64,000 nucleotides of DNA from positions 62,001 to 126,000 of the forward strand of contig CALFFK010000047.1 in assembly GCA_937957975.1 (NCBI GenBank). Direction: 5' to 3'. The stretch's first letter is position 1; every line of letters begins with the position of its first letter. The translations under genes and the position numbers were made by a program. Shown piece by piece: positions 27,537-36,804 of this stretch. The DNA comes from an uncultured Neomegalonema sp. GTDB taxonomy: Bacteria; Pseudomonadota; Alphaproteobacteria; Rhodobacterales; Rhodobacteraceae. The notes beneath the pieces are model-generated. The model saw only the letters and a list, made by a program, of their open reading frames with translations. It had not been told where the DNA came from and made no database searches.

Positions 27537-28484
27537 ATGGTTTTCAGATACGCATTGGCCCTGCTGGCCTTTTGTGGTGTGGCAGGGCAAGCCATCGCCG
27601 CAGACATGCGTTTCGTTGCGCTGGGCGATATGCCTTATGGCAAGCCCACAAAGGTTTATCCGCTCTACGAGGCGCTGATCGCACAGATCAATGCCCAGAA
27701 CCCTGATCTCGTTATCCATGTCGGCGACACAAAATCGGGCGGCGCGCCCTGCACTAACACCTACCTTGATGAGCAGCTTGCTTATCTTGACAGCTTTCAG
27801 GCTCCCACTCTCTACACTCCCGGCGACAACGAATGGACCGATTGCCACCGCAAGAAAGCGGGTGCATTCGACCCGTTGGACCGTCTGAAACGTATCCGCT
27901 CGACCTATTTCGACAAACCCGACGTTACCTTCGGCAAGACCAAATCCACCCTTGCGCATCAAGGGGAGCGGGGTTTTCCAGAAAATACCCGCCTCATGCT
28001 CAATGATGTGATGTTTGTTACCGCCCATGTTGTCGGCTCCAATAACGGTTTCGAGCCGCGATCCCTGTCCGCAGTCAACGAATTCTTCAAACGCGACGAA
28101 GCGAATATTGCCTGGATCAAGGAAGGCTTTGATGCGGCTGAGGCCAGCGATGCCGACGCCCTTGTCCTCGCCATCCATGCCGATATGTTCGAGTTTGATT
28201 TCAACGACGGCAAAAAGCGCAAATGGCTGCGCCATTCAGGATTTCGCAAATTCGGTAAGGCGTTCCGCAAGCGCGCGGGAGAGTTTGGCAAACCGGTTCT
28301 CATCGTCTTTGGCGATAGTCACCGCCACCGCGTCTTTCGGCCTTTCCCGAAAAAAGCCCCCAATGTAACCGCGCTGGAAGTTTTCGGTGCCAAGGATATG
28401 CACGCTGTCGAAGTCATCGCCCGGCGCGTAAACGACGGTACAATCCGCTTTCAAATCAATCCTCTTCTCAATCCGGCGCTGTGA
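27537..28484 (+). CDS. Secreted calcineurin-like metallophosphoesterase family protein
   Basis: A 315-residue protein with a signal peptide (cleavage near 'AGQAIAADM', about residue 22). The motifs of a two-metal phosphoesterase follow in order: 'LGDMPYG', 'HVGDTKSGG', 'TPGDNEWTDC', a histidine in 'AIHADMF' and 'FGDSHRHR' for the final GxH/HxH element. It should act in the periplasm; the substrate is unknown. ATG 27537 is preferred because GGGGAGCAGGA directly precedes it. The gene sits between mdh and sucC but has no evident TCA role. Confidence 0.8.
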   Translation: MVFRYALALLAFCGVAGQAIAADMRFVALGDMPYGKPTKVYPLYEALIAQINAQNPDLVIHVGDTKSGGAPCTNTYLDEQLAYLDSFQAPTLYTPGDNEWTDCHRKKAGAFDPLDRLKRIRSTYFDKPDVTFGKTKSTLAHQGERGFPENTRLMLNDVMFVTAHVVGSNNGFEPRSLSAVNEFFKRDEANIAWIKEGFDAAEASDADALVLAIHADMFEFDFNDGKKRKWLRHSGFRKFGKAFRKRAGEFGKPVLIVFGDSHRHRVFRPFPKKAPNVTALEVFGAKDMHAVEVIARRVNDGTIRFQINPLLNPAL

Positions 28485-28562
28485 GACTTTGCACCTTTAC
28501 GCCATGTGGTGTAGCAGACGGCAACATCCGATTCCGCGCCACTCGAACCTTGGAGACTCCGA

Positions 28563-29753
28563 ATGAATATCCATGAATATCAGGCCAAGGCGCTGCTCAA
28601 GGAATACGGCGCGCTCGTTTCCGAAGGTCGCGCAATCATGGACGCTGGCGACGCAAAAGCTGCCGCTGAAGAATTGGGTGGCCCTATCTGGGTGGTCAAA
28701 TCCCAGATTCATGCGGGCGGTCGCGGCAAGGGCAAGTTCAAGGGTAACGAAGATGGAGCTGGCGGTGTTCGCGTTGTCAAATCCGTTGACGATGTCGTGT
28801 CCAACGCCAGGGAAATGCTTGGTGAGACCCTTGTGACGCATCAGACCGGCCCCATCGGAAAACAGGTCAATCGCCTCTATATCGAAGATGGCGCGGACAT
28901 CAAAACCGAGCTGTACCTTTCGCTCCTCGTGGACCGCGAGACATCGCGTATCGCCTTTATCGCCTCCACCGAGGGCGGGATGGACATTGAGCAGGTCGCC
29001 GAGGCGACGCCCGAAAAGATCATCACTGTCCATATCGACCCGCTGACCGGCATCCGCAATTTCCACGGAATGCGTATCGCGCAGGCGCTCGGCCTCGAAG
29101 GCCAGCAGGTCAAACAATGCGTGAAGCTTTGCGCGATCCTCTACAAGTTCTTCACCGAGAAGGACTGCGCGATGCTGGAAATCAACCCCCTAATCGTGGA
29201 CGGCAATGACGACGTACGGGTGCTGGACGCGAAGGTCAGCTTCGACGGCAACGCCATGTACCGCCACCCGAAGATCGCTGAACTGCGCGACGAGACCGAG
29301 GAAGACCCCAAAGAGCTGGCTGCCTCGAAATATGACCTCAACTATATCGCTCTTGATGGCGAAATCGGCTGCATGGTTAATGGTGCGGGCCTTGCCATGG
29401 CGACGATGGACATCATCAAGCTCTACGGCTCCTCCCCCGCCAACTTCCTTGATGTGGGCGGCGGTGCGACGAAGGAGAAAGTGACGGAAGCCTTCAAGAT
29501 CATCCTCTCCGATGACAACGTGAAAGGCATCCTCGTCAATATCTTCGGCGGGATCATGCGCTGTGACATCATCGCTGAAGGCGTTGTCTCGGCGGCCCGC
29601 GAGAACGAAATTTCCGTTCCTCTCGTCGTTCGCCTCGAAGGCACGAATGTCGAGCAGGGCAAGAAAATCATGGCAGAGAGCGGCTTGCCCATCATCCCCG
29701 CTGATAACCTTGCGGACGCAGCAGACAAGATCGTGAAGGCCGTGAAGGGGTAA
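28563..29753 (+). CDS. sucC: Succinyl-CoA ligase (ADP-forming), beta subunit
   Basis: Beta subunit of the TCA enzyme that couples succinyl-CoA cleavage to nucleotide phosphorylation. The 396-residue protein has the ATP-grasp start '[16 protein letters not shown]', '[14 protein letters not shown]' (residues 43-56), metal ligands in 'EINPLIVDG', and the C-terminal ligase domain with '[19 protein letters not shown]' and '[10 protein letters not shown]'. The length is standard. It is followed after 10 nt by a small membrane gene and then sucD, instead of by sucD directly. Confidence 0.97.
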   Translation: MNIHEYQAKALLKEYGALVSEGRAIMDAGDAKAAAEELGGPIWVVKSQIHAGGRGKGKFKGNEDGAGGVRVVKSVDDVVSNAREMLGETLVTHQTGPIGKQVNRLYIEDGADIKTELYLSLLVDRETSRIAFIASTEGGMDIEQVAEATPEKIITVHIDPLTGIRNFHGMRIAQALGLEGQQVKQCVKLCAILYKFFTEKDCAMLEINPLIVDGNDDVRVLDAKVSFDGNAMYRHPKIAELRDETEEDPKELAASKYDLNYIALDGEIGCMVNGAGLAMATMDIIKLYGSSPANFLDVGGGATKEKVTEAFKIILSDDNVKGILVNIFGGIMRCDIIAEGVVSAARENEISVPLVVRLEGTNVEQGKKIMAESGLPIIPADNLADAADKIVKAVKG

Positions 29754-29763
29754 GGACAGGGAT

Positions 29764-30036
29764 ATGAAATATCTCTACCTCTTTGGCGGGATTGCCCTTG
29801 TTGCTGCTGTGTGTGCCATAGCCTTGGGTCGAGCCACGCGGGTCTGGCTGGTGTTCTGGCTTGGTATCCTCAGCACGATCCTCGCGATCGTGGGCTTCGT
29901 TCTGAACAAGAGCGATTCCGTGGATGATACCTTTGCCGAACAATTGGCGACTTTCGTGCCGCCGCTCATCTCTTTCTCATGCGTTATCGGCTGGTGGGTC
30001 GGTTACGTGATTATCCGCTTCATTCGCCGCCGCTAA
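29764..30036 (+). CDS. Small membrane protein between sucC and sucD, unknown function
   Basis: A 90-residue, highly hydrophobic protein with membrane segments at about residues 4-21, 27-46 and 64-86, a short acidic loop ('[12 protein letters not shown]') between the last two and a basic end ('RFIRRR'). AGGACAGGGAT lies just before the ATG. The gaps (10 nt to sucC, 23 nt to sucD) mean it must be on the same mRNA as both enzyme subunits. I do not recognise a named family. A role in placing or regulating the ligase at the membrane is only speculation from position. Confidence 0.78.
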   Translation: MKYLYLFGGIALVAAVCAIALGRATRVWLVFWLGILSTILAIVGFVLNKSDSVDDTFAEQLATFVPPLISFSCVIGWWVGYVIIRFIRRR

Positions 30037-30059
30037 CTGAACCTGACAGGAATAAACCC

Positions 30060-30941
30060 ATGGCCGTACTCGTCGATGAAAATACAAAGGTGATCTGTCA
30101 GGGCCTCACCGGCTCTCAGGGCACCTTCCATTCCGAACAGGCCGTTGCCTATGGCACGAAGATGGTCGGTGGCGTTACCCCCGGCAAAGGCGGTACGACG
30201 CATATTGGCCTACCTATGTTTGACAGCGTTCACGAGGCTATGCACACGACCGGCGCGAATGCCTCGGCGATCTATGTTCCGCCCCCCTTCGCGGCGGATG
30301 CGATTCTGGAGGCCATCGACGCAGGGATGCCTCTGATCGTCTGCATCACCGAGGGCATCCCTGTCCTCGACATGATGCGCGTCAAGCGCGCCCTCGTCGG
30401 ATCGGCATCGCGCCTGATTGGCCCGAACTGCCCTGGCGTCATTACCCCCGACGCCTGCAAAATCGGCATCATGCCGGGTCATATCCACAAGCGCGGTTCT
30501 GTCGGAATCGTCTCGCGCTCTGGTACGCTCACCTATGAGGCCGTCGCGCAGACCACTGCCATCGGCAAAGGCCAGAGCACCTGCATCGGTATCGGCGGCG
30601 ACCCCATCAAGGGCACTGAGCATATTGACGCCCTCGACCTGCTGTTGGGCGATGATGAAACCCAGTCGATTATTATGATTGGTGAAATCGGTGGCAGCGC
30701 CGAAGAAGACGCCGCGCAGTTCATCAAGGATGAAGCCGCAAAAGGCCGCAAGAAGCCCGTCGCAGGCTTCATTGCTGGCCGCACGGCCCCTCCGGGCCGC
30801 ACCATGGGCCACGCGGGCGCTATTGTTTCGGGCGGCAAGGGGGGCGCAGAAGACAAGATCGAAGCCATGCGTTCCGCCGGGATCATCGTCTCCGAAAACC
30901 CCGCAGGATTGGGCGAGGCACTGATCGAAGCGATTGGGTAA
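30060..30941 (+). CDS. sucD: Succinyl-CoA ligase (ADP-forming), alpha subunit
   Basis: Alpha subunit, which carries the phosphohistidine and binds CoA. The 293-residue protein shows '[19 protein letters not shown]' (residues 10-28, CoA-binding Rossmann part), '[14 protein letters not shown]', 'IGPNCPGVI' and the active-site histidine near '[19 protein letters not shown]'. ATG 30060 follows the small membrane gene by 23 nt. It ends the sucC-sucD transcript, with a hairpin 9 bp after the stop. Confidence 0.97.
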   Translation: MAVLVDENTKVICQGLTGSQGTFHSEQAVAYGTKMVGGVTPGKGGTTHIGLPMFDSVHEAMHTTGANASAIYVPPPFAADAILEAIDAGMPLIVCITEGIPVLDMMRVKRALVGSASRLIGPNCPGVITPDACKIGIMPGHIHKRGSVGIVSRSGTLTYEAVAQTTAIGKGQSTCIGIGGDPIKGTEHIDALDLLLGDDETQSIIMIGEIGGSAEEDAAQFIKDEAAKGRKKPVAGFIAGRTAPPGRTMGHAGAIVSGGKGGAEDKIEAMRSAGIIVSENPAGLGEALIEAIG

Positions 30942-30950
30942 TCAAAAGAC

Positions 30951-30980
30951 CGTCACCCCCCTGCTTTTGTGGGGGTGACG
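30951..30980. terminator. Bidirectional terminator between sucD and metZ
   Basis: CGTCACCCCC (30951-30960) and GGGGGTGACG (30971-30980) form a perfect 10-bp stem with loop CTGCTTTTGT. It lies 9 bp after the sucD stop and 5 bp before the end of convergent metZ. Short T-rich runs follow on both strands (CTTTG on plus, TCTTTTG on minus), consistent with ending both transcripts. Confidence 0.72.
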
Positions 30981-30985
30981 CTTTG

Positions 30986-32161
30986 CTAAACTGCCCCCAG
31001 GCCTCGATCCAGATCTGCAATCAGATCTTCCTCAGCCTCCAACCCCACTGACAACCTGATCAACCCCTGCGTGATCCCCAGCGATAGACGATCTTCCTCG
31101 GTCAAACGCTGATGTGTCGTGGTGGCCGGATGGGTTACGATGGTCTTTGCATCACCGAGATTGTTGGAAATCTTCGCAATCTTCAATCTGTTCAAAAACC
31201 TGAACGCCGCGCCTTTATCCGCCAGTTCCAGCGCCACCACCGTGCCGCCCCGCTCCATCTGTGACATCGCCAGATCATGCTGTGGGTGGTCTGGCAGGGC
31301 AGGGTAGAGCGCCCGCTTTACCCGTCCGTTCCCGGCCAGAAAACGGGCAATCGCCTCCGCACTGCGCGCCTGTGCATCGCAGCGCAGATACAGCGTTTCC
31401 AGCCCCTTGAGCATGACCCAGGCATTGAACGGCGACATCGCCGCCCCCGTATGCTTCATGTATTCCAGCACCGGCCCGCCGATCATCTCCCTGTTCGCCA
31501 GCAATGCCCCCCCCAGACAACGCCCCTGACCGTCGATATGCTTGGTGGTCGAATACATCACCATATCCGCCCCCAGTTCCAGCGGGCGTTGATAGCAGGG
31601 CGTCGCGAACACGTTGTCCACGACCAGCTTTGCCCCCGCCGCATGGGCGATCTCCGCCACCCCGGCAATATCAATGATTTCCAGCGTTGGATTAGAGGGT
31701 GTTTCCAGAAAGCACAGGACGGTTCCATCGCGCACAGCCGCGCGCCATTGGTCGAGGTCTGTTCCGTTCACCAGCGTCGTTTCGACACCATAGCGTGGCA
31801 GCAAATTGTCGATGATATAATGGCACGATCCAAACAGCGCCCGTGCAGCCACCACATGGTCCCCCGCCTTTAATTGCGAGAACATCGCCGCGTTCATTGC
31901 CGCCATGCCGGAGGCCGTGGCAAAGCACGCTTGCGCCCCCTCAAGCGAGGCCAGCCGTTCCTCAAACATCGCGACCGTAGGGTTCCCGTAGCGCGCATAG
32001 ACGAAACCCGGATCAGTGCCATCGAACCGGGCTTCTGCTTCTTCGGCGCTCGCATAGGCGAAGCCCTGCGTCAGATACAGTGCTTCCGACATTTCGCCAA
32101 AGGCACGACGGTCAGAGCCATCATGGATCATGCGAGTGCGGGGGTGCAGTCGGTCGGTCAC
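30986..32161 (-). CDS. metZ: O-succinylhomoserine sulfhydrylase
   Basis: Makes homocysteine from O-succinylhomoserine and sulfide (methionine synthesis). The 391-residue PLP enzyme belongs to the Cys/Met metabolism family: 'YARYGNPTVAMFEERLASLE' near residues 54-73, and the PLP lysine in 'YSTTKHIDGQGRCLGG'. The start is GTG 32161, with GAGGAGG 8 nt upstream; this ribosome site is the 3' end of a SAM-II riboswitch (32170-32254), which fits control of metZ by SAM at translation. A longer in-frame extension to 32254 is excluded because it would translate the riboswitch. Confidence 0.93.
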   Translation of the reverse strand: MTDRLHPRTRMIHDGSDRRAFGEMSEALYLTQGFAYASAEEAEARFDGTDPGFVYARYGNPTVAMFEERLASLEGAQACFATASGMAAMNAAMFSQLKAGDHVVAARALFGSCHYIIDNLLPRYGVETTLVNGTDLDQWRAAVRDGTVLCFLETPSNPTLEIIDIAGVAEIAHAAGAKLVVDNVFATPCYQRPLELGADMVMYSTTKHIDGQGRCLGGALLANREMIGGPVLEYMKHTGAAMSPFNAWVMLKGLETLYLRCDAQARSAEAIARFLAGNGRVKRALYPALPDHPQHDLAMSQMERGGTVVALELADKGAAFRFLNRLKIAKISNNLGDAKTIVTHPATTTHQRLTEEDRLSLGITQGLIRLSVGLEAEEDLIADLDRGLGAV

Positions 32162-32169
32162 GCCGGAAT

Positions 32170-32254
32170 CCTCCTCTTTAGCAGGTTTGTTTTGGGGGCG
32201 CCCGACATGGCACAATTCCCGCGCAGCCCGCAATCCGGTAACAAATCGCTGCAC
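32170..32254 (-). promoter_or_regulatory. SAM-II riboswitch controlling metZ
   Basis: On the minus strand, P1 is GUGCAGC (32254-32248) paired with GCUGCGC (32227-32221). The first loop reads GAUUUGUUACCGGAUUGC (from 32247), which keeps the SAM-II consensus GAUUU...ACCG.AUUGC. The 3' block CUGCUAAAGAGG (32183-32173) carries the invariant GCUAAA and runs straight into the ribosome site GAGGAGG of metZ. SAM binding would close the pseudoknot and hide that site. The linker between P1 and the 3' block is about 38 nt, far longer than in compact members, and holds a GGGCGCCC palindrome. SAM-II before metA/metX/metZ is typical of alphaproteobacteria. Confidence 0.88.
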
Positions 32255-32261
32255 TATTGGC

Positions 32262-32291
32262 GTGTTAGGGGGAAATCCGGCTGATGGTCAA
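32262..32291 (-). promoter_or_regulatory. Probable metZ promoter
   Basis: TTGACC (32291-32286) and TAACAC (32267-32262) on the minus strand are separated by 18 bp. The expected start at about 32255 coincides with the first base of the riboswitch P1 helix, which supports both calls. Confidence 0.6.
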
Positions 32292-32297
32292 GCATAG

Positions 32298-32320
32298 AGA
32301 CCATTCCGGGAGAGTGGTCT
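32298..32320. repeat. Inverted repeat upstream of the metZ promoter
   Basis: AGACCA (32298-32303) and TGGTCT (32315-32320) flank an 11-bp spacer just upstream of the metZ -35 box. On the plus strand it is followed by TTTT, but no plus-strand gene ends here. It could be an operator or the end of the secreted-protein transcript; no assignment is possible. Confidence 0.35.
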
Positions 32321-32397
32321 TTTACATCTTTTTGGGGGTGTCAGCCGCCACCGATGCTCGCAGGGCTGTGCGCCCCGCAAAATCCGGGTTCACAATC

Positions 32398-33114
32398 TCA
32401 GACCGGTGGGGGAGCCAAGCGGTCATAGCGGCCCGGCAAGGGGCGCGGATCAATGGGTTGCTCCAGCTTCGGGTCGTGGACGAGGCGTAACTCCAATGTG
32501 ACAGCGTTGGCCCAGTCGCGCTTGATGGCACCGGTAGTGCCGAAACGCTGGTCGGACTCGCCGCTGAGGCCGGTGACGCCCGCGCCAAGGCGGGATTGGG
32601 AGGGGGGGCTTGTCTTGCTGCGCGCGCCGTATTGTGCCGAAGGGGCGGCGTCGTTGGCAAGTTCCTGATCCGGGGCATAGCGGTTTGTGGGAGCGTACGG
32701 CGTTGGTGTGGGATAGTGACGCTCGATTTCCGGGATGAATCGGACTGAGATGCGGCCCTTGTCAGAGCGCGCAACCTGGCCGGACCCTACCGCATAACCC
32801 TCTGAACTATCGGCGCGGTAGAAAGTGAATTGGCCGGTATCGGCAACAGGTCGATCCACACAGGCGCTGCGGTGGGGCGTCAACCGCCATGTTCCCATTG
32901 GCAGCCCGTCAATGGAGACTTCCGCATCTACTGCACGGCCCAGATTGTTGCGGAAACAGATGGCGTAGGTTGTGGCGTGGATCATGCGAACATAACCGCG
33001 CCCGTCCTCATCCTGATTCTGGATTGAAAGCGAGAACCCCCCTCCTGAAATCGCAAATGCTTCGCTGGCGACGAGGGCGATGGCGGCTGCGCCGAGGCAT
33101 GTCCTGACATTCAT
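32398..33114 (-). CDS. Secreted hypothetical protein
   Basis: A 238-residue protein with a signal peptide (cleavage near 'VASEAFAIS', about residue 21). A beta-type domain follows (about 25-130: 'GRGYVRMIHATTYAICFRNN', 'AVDAEVSIDGLPMGTWRL') and then a long proline/serine-rich tail (about 135-238) of low complexity. The first part could be a small beta-sandwich with one disulfide (two Cys). I do not recognise a family. Start ATG 33114 has AAGGA about 7 nt upstream; ATG 33144 lacks a signal-like beginning. It lies downstream of truB on the same strand (69 bp gap). Confidence 0.7.
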   Translation of the reverse strand: MNVRTCLGAAAIALVASEAFAISGGGFSLSIQNQDEDGRGYVRMIHATTYAICFRNNLGRAVDAEVSIDGLPMGTWRLTPHRSACVDRPVADTGQFTFYRADSSEGYAVGSGQVARSDKGRISVRFIPEIERHYPTPTPYAPTNRYAPDQELANDAAPSAQYGARSKTSPPSQSRLGAGVTGLSGESDQRFGTTGAIKRDWANAVTLELRLVHDPKLEQPIDPRPLPGRYDRLAPPPV

Positions 33115-33183
33115 GGAGTTTCCTTCCGTAAGGGGATTTTCCATGAATGCTTTAAATATGGGCAGGGATAGGGCGAAACCGGG

Positions 33184-34095
33184 TCACGATACCAGTACGC
33201 GCGAAGGGTGCAACATCCCGGCCCTGTAAGTACCGATGGCCACTGGCTCTCCATCGAGTGCGCCCCAGCAGGATTCACCATAGGCCAGCGAGACGCCCCG
33301 CGCCTCCACCGGGTTGCCATTATTCAATCGTGTGGCCTCGCTTTCATGCACATCAACGCGCGGAATATGCGACAGGGCGGTGGCGATGGGGAGAAGATCG
33401 ACAGATGCTTCCCCCGCCCGTACGGCATCGAAGATGTCCCACGAGACGCCGTCTGCCACGTTGAATGGCCCGGTTGAGAGACGCCGCAAGGCGGTGACAT
33501 GACCATAACAACCCAATGCCTCGCCCAGATCACGGGCGATCGAGCGCACGTAGCCGCCCTTGCCACAAGTGAAGGCGAAGCTCGCGCTGTCTATGTCTGC
33601 CTCCAGCAGATCAAGCGTTTCCACATGCAGGGGGCGCGCGACAAGTTCTGGTATTTTTCCGGCCCGCGCCATCTTGTAGGCGCGTGTTCCGCCTAGCTTG
33701 ACTGCTGAATAGACGGGTGGAACCTGCTCAATAGTGCCGCGAAATGCGGGCAGGGCAGCGAGGATCGCTTCGCGGTCAGGGCGCATTTGCGACTCTTCCA
33801 CCGTTTCGCCTTCAGTATCATCAGTGGCCGTGGCACGGCCCCAGGCTACGGTGAACTCATATCGCTTGGCCCCGTCCATGACATAGGGAACTGTCTTCGT
33901 GGCTTCGCCAAAGGCCACCGCCAACGCACCGCTCGCCAGCGGGTCGAGTGTGCCCGCATGGCCCGCCTTCTGCGCCCGCAAGGCCCAGCGCGCCTTTGAT
34001 ACCACATTCGTTGACCCAATCCCGACAGGCTTGTCCACAATCAGCCAGCCATGGACCGGATCTCCCTTTCTGCGCCGCGCCATCCCAACCCCCAT
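33184..34095 (-). CDS. truB: tRNA pseudouridine(55) synthase TruB
   Basis: Converts U55 of tRNAs to pseudouridine in the T-loop. The 303-residue protein has 'GWLIVDKPVGIGSTNVV', the catalytic aspartate in 'GHAGTLDPLASGAL' (about residues 46-59), 'YEFTVAWGRATATDDTEG' and 'GYVRSIARDLG'. The C-terminal region is the short PUA-like type. ATG 34095 has GGAGG about 9 nt upstream; ATG 34083 would also work. The expected neighbours rbfA or rpsO are not adjacent in this window. Confidence 0.95.
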   Translation of the reverse strand: MGVGMARRRKGDPVHGWLIVDKPVGIGSTNVVSKARWALRAQKAGHAGTLDPLASGALAVAFGEATKTVPYVMDGAKRYEFTVAWGRATATDDTEGETVEESQMRPDREAILAALPAFRGTIEQVPPVYSAVKLGGTRAYKMARAGKIPELVARPLHVETLDLLEADIDSASFAFTCGKGGYVRSIARDLGEALGCYGHVTALRRLSTGPFNVADGVSWDIFDAVRAGEASVDLLPIATALSHIPRVDVHESEATRLNNGNPVEARGVSLAYGESCWGALDGEPVAIGTYRAGMLHPSRVLVS

Positions 34096-34249
34096 GAAGT
34101 GCTGCCTCCTGCTATCGTGGTGAGCCGTGGGGGTCCAGTTCCTCTGACCTGATAGTGGTGAATGGCTTGTGAAAGTTATGCAAAACCGCTAACCACACGC
34201 ACAAGGGGCGCTTAAAACTGGTTCAATTGTGCCAGATACGGAGAAATCC

Positions 34250-34816
34250 ATGAAAAGCACGCTTCTCACCCCCGTTATCTTTCTTGCTCTTGGTGCCTGC
34301 GCAGCAGATGGCACATCGCTGAATGGTACAACGACGGCGGCGACTGCTGCGCCTGTGACGTCGCCTGCAGCTGCAACAGTCGCCACCACTCCGACCACTG
34401 CGGCGGCCTCTACCATTGCCACAACGCCTGTCGAAACAGTGCCTGTCGCAACAGCGGTTCCGGCCACGAATATCGGGCAGATCGTTCTTGTAGAGCCGGT
34501 CGCTCCGGTCAGCCAACGTGGCGGCAATGCCCTACTGAGCATCGGGTCGTCTGTTGTCGGCGCATTGATCCCCGGTCCCTGGGGTAGCGTTGCGGGTGTT
34601 GCGGCAGGGCAGGTAGGTAATCTTGCGATTACGAATGCCGATACCGCAAGCGCACGTTATCACGTTCGAATGGCAAATGGGACGATCGAGACGATCACGC
34701 AATCGGGCGGAATATCCCTTCCAGTCGGGACGTCAGTGCAAATTCTGACGCTTGGCGATGGTAGCCGCGCGTTGGTGCAGACCGGGACTCCGGCGGCAGT
34801 GACGGCACCGATCTGA
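34250..34816 (+). CDS. Low-complexity lipoprotein, unknown function
   Basis: A 188-residue lipoprotein: basic start, hydrophobic stretch and lipobox 'LALGAC' (acylated Cys16). Residues 20-75 are almost only Thr, Ala, Pro and Val, a mucin-like linker. The globular part (about 90-188) has a Gly-rich hydrophobic stretch ('VVGALIPGPWGSVAGVAAGQ') and a beta-type end 'VGTSVQILTLGDGSRALVQ', which resembles glycine-zipper outer-membrane lipoproteins (SlyB/Pcp-like). I assign no function. ATG 34250 has GGAG about 8 nt upstream. A strong hairpin follows at 34836. Confidence 0.75.
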   Translation: MKSTLLTPVIFLALGACAADGTSLNGTTTAATAAPVTSPAAATVATTPTTAAASTIATTPVETVPVATAVPATNIGQIVLVEPVAPVSQRGGNALLSIGSSVVGALIPGPWGSVAGVAAGQVGNLAITNADTASARYHVRMANGTIETITQSGGISLPVGTSVQILTLGDGSRALVQTGTPAAVTAPI

Positions 34817-34835
34817 CTTGATTGCCTATATTTTG

Positions 34836-34882
34836 ATCACGCAGAAATATATGCCTGTATTTTTGGCATATTTCTGCGTGAT
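34836..34882 (+). terminator. Long hairpin between the lipoprotein gene and glnK
   Basis: ATCACGCAGAAATATATGCC (34836-34855) pairs with GGCATATTTCTGCGTGAT (34865-34882), about 18 bp with one 2-nt bulge and a 9-nt loop, and is followed by TTTTAAA. It ends the lipoprotein transcript in all likelihood. The following 34883-34970 is the most AT-rich stretch of the window and probably carries the glnK promoter, but no clear promoter pair can be chosen. Confidence 0.68.
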
Positions 34883-34972
34883 TTTAAATGCAACCATGTA
34901 TATTTTTTATAAATATTGTTTTAAAATTAAATAGATAGAGTAATTTGCCTCGTTTGGCGCACTTCTTGATAG

Positions 34973-35362
<390 letters not shown>

Positions 35363-35385
35363 ACTCGCCATTGGAGTATACCATA

Positions 35386-36750
35386 ATGACAAGAACCCTA
35401 TCCCTAGTGGCCATGCTGGCCCTTGTGGCATCGCCTGTACTTGCGCAGGAGGCCGGAACGGGCCTGCCGGCCGATGGCATCTGGATTCTCAACACGTTGC
35501 TGTTCCTGATGGGCGGCTTTCTGGTCATGTTCATGGCCGCCGGATTTTGTATGCTTGAAGTCGGCCTTGTGCGGACGAAAAACGTGTCGATGCAATGCAC
35601 CAAGAACGTCGCGCTCTTCGCGCTGGCAGGTGTCGGTTATTACCTGCTAGGTTACATGCTGATGTATCCGGGCGATGCATGGATGTATTCTGCAACCACC
35701 ACCATTGATGGTGAGGAAAAAGTTCTCGGCTATGTCGGGGCCATAGGAACGGCAGTTCTGGAGAAAGTCGGCCTGGCTGATGGAGCGGATGCTGCCGATT
35801 ATGCCTCAACTGGATCGGATTTCTTTTTTCAGTTGATGTTCTGCGCGGCGACCGCCTCCATAGTATCCGGCGCACTGGCAGAACGGATCAAGCTTTGGCC
35901 GTTCCTGATTTTTACCTTCATCCTGACTGCGATTATCTACCCCATTCAGGCGAGCTGGAAATGGGGCGGTGGGTTCCTCGATACACAATATGGGTTTCTT
36001 GATTTCGCCGGTTCGACCGTTGTTCACTCGGTCGGCGGTTGGGCCGCGCTTGCAGGGGCACTGCTGCTTGGGCCGCGTTTGGGTAAATATGCAAATGGCC
36101 GCGTCAACCCGATTCCTGGCTCCTCCATGCCGCTTGCCACACTCGGCATGTTTATTCTGTGGCTCGGTTGGTTTGGCTTCAATGGCGGATCGCAGCTTGC
36201 GATGGGCACGTTGGGTGATGCCGGGGATATCAGTCGCATCTTCGCCAACACCAATGCCGCCGCTGCCGGGGGAGTGCTCGCCGCAGTCGTGTTGACGCAG
36301 GTACTCTATGGCAAGGTTGATCTGACCATGGTGCTCAACGGGGCGCTGGCCGGTCTTGTTTCGATCACTGCGGAGCCTTTGACCCCGACGCTGGGCGTGG
36401 CGACCCTGATCGGTTCCATTGGTGGCGTGATTGTGGTGTTTGCCATCCCGTTACTCGACAAATTACGGATTGATGATGTGGTTGGTGCGATCCCTGTGCA
36501 TCTTTTTGCCGGTATATGGGGAACCATGGCGGTGTTGCTGACGAATGGTGATGCAACTTTGATGGGTCAGATCGTTCCGATTGCTATCGTTGGAGTCTTC
36601 ACTTTCGTCGCGTCCTTCGTTGTCTGGTTGGTGTTGAAAATCACCATCGGCATCCGCGTGACCGAAGAAGAAGAAATGATGGGTCTGGATGCCGCCGAAA
36701 TTGGCATCGAAGCCTATCCTGAGTTTGGCAAGGGATCGCAGTTCATGTGA
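35386..36750 (+). CDS. amtB: Ammonium transporter AmtB
   Basis: A 454-residue ammonium channel of the inner membrane, 11 helices after a cleavable signal peptide ('LVASPVLAQEAG'). The twin pore histidines are in 'STVVHSVGGWAAL' and 'GAIPVHLFAGIWGTMA', and the S1-site region 'FMAAGFCMLEVGLVR' is present. ATG 35386 follows glnK by 23 bp with TTGGAGT upstream. GlnK would plug the cytoplasmic side in ammonium-replete cells. An intrinsic terminator follows at 36772. Confidence 0.97.
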   Translation: MTRTLSLVAMLALVASPVLAQEAGTGLPADGIWILNTLLFLMGGFLVMFMAAGFCMLEVGLVRTKNVSMQCTKNVALFALAGVGYYLLGYMLMYPGDAWMYSATTTIDGEEKVLGYVGAIGTAVLEKVGLADGADAADYASTGSDFFFQLMFCAATASIVSGALAERIKLWPFLIFTFILTAIIYPIQASWKWGGGFLDTQYGFLDFAGSTVVHSVGGWAALAGALLLGPRLGKYANGRVNPIPGSSMPLATLGMFILWLGWFGFNGGSQLAMGTLGDAGDISRIFANTNAAAAGGVLAAVVLTQVLYGKVDLTMVLNGALAGLVSITAEPLTPTLGVATLIGSIGGVIVVFAIPLLDKLRIDDVVGAIPVHLFAGIWGTMAVLLTNGDATLMGQIVPIAIVGVFTFVASFVVWLVLKITIGIRVTEEEEMMGLDAAEIGIEAYPEFGKGSQFM

Positions 36751-36771
36751 TACTTCGCGCTGAATTTTCTG

Positions 36772-36804
36772 AAAGCCCGGATTGTAATGATCCGGGCTTT
36801 TTTT
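36772..36804 (+). terminator. Intrinsic terminator of glnK-amtB
   Basis: AAAGCCCGGAT (36772-36782) and ATCCGGGCTTT (36790-36800) form an 11-bp stem with a 7-nt loop, followed by a T run to 36804. It is a textbook rho-independent terminator 21 bp after the amtB stop, and it just touches the end of the convergent MBL gene. Confidence 0.93.

Noticed and set aside
34954-34970. Possible sigma-54 site TTGGCGC-N5-TTGAT before glnK
   Set aside because: The GC of the -12 element is GA and the -24 element has a mismatch; these positions are nearly invariant, so the match is probably chance.
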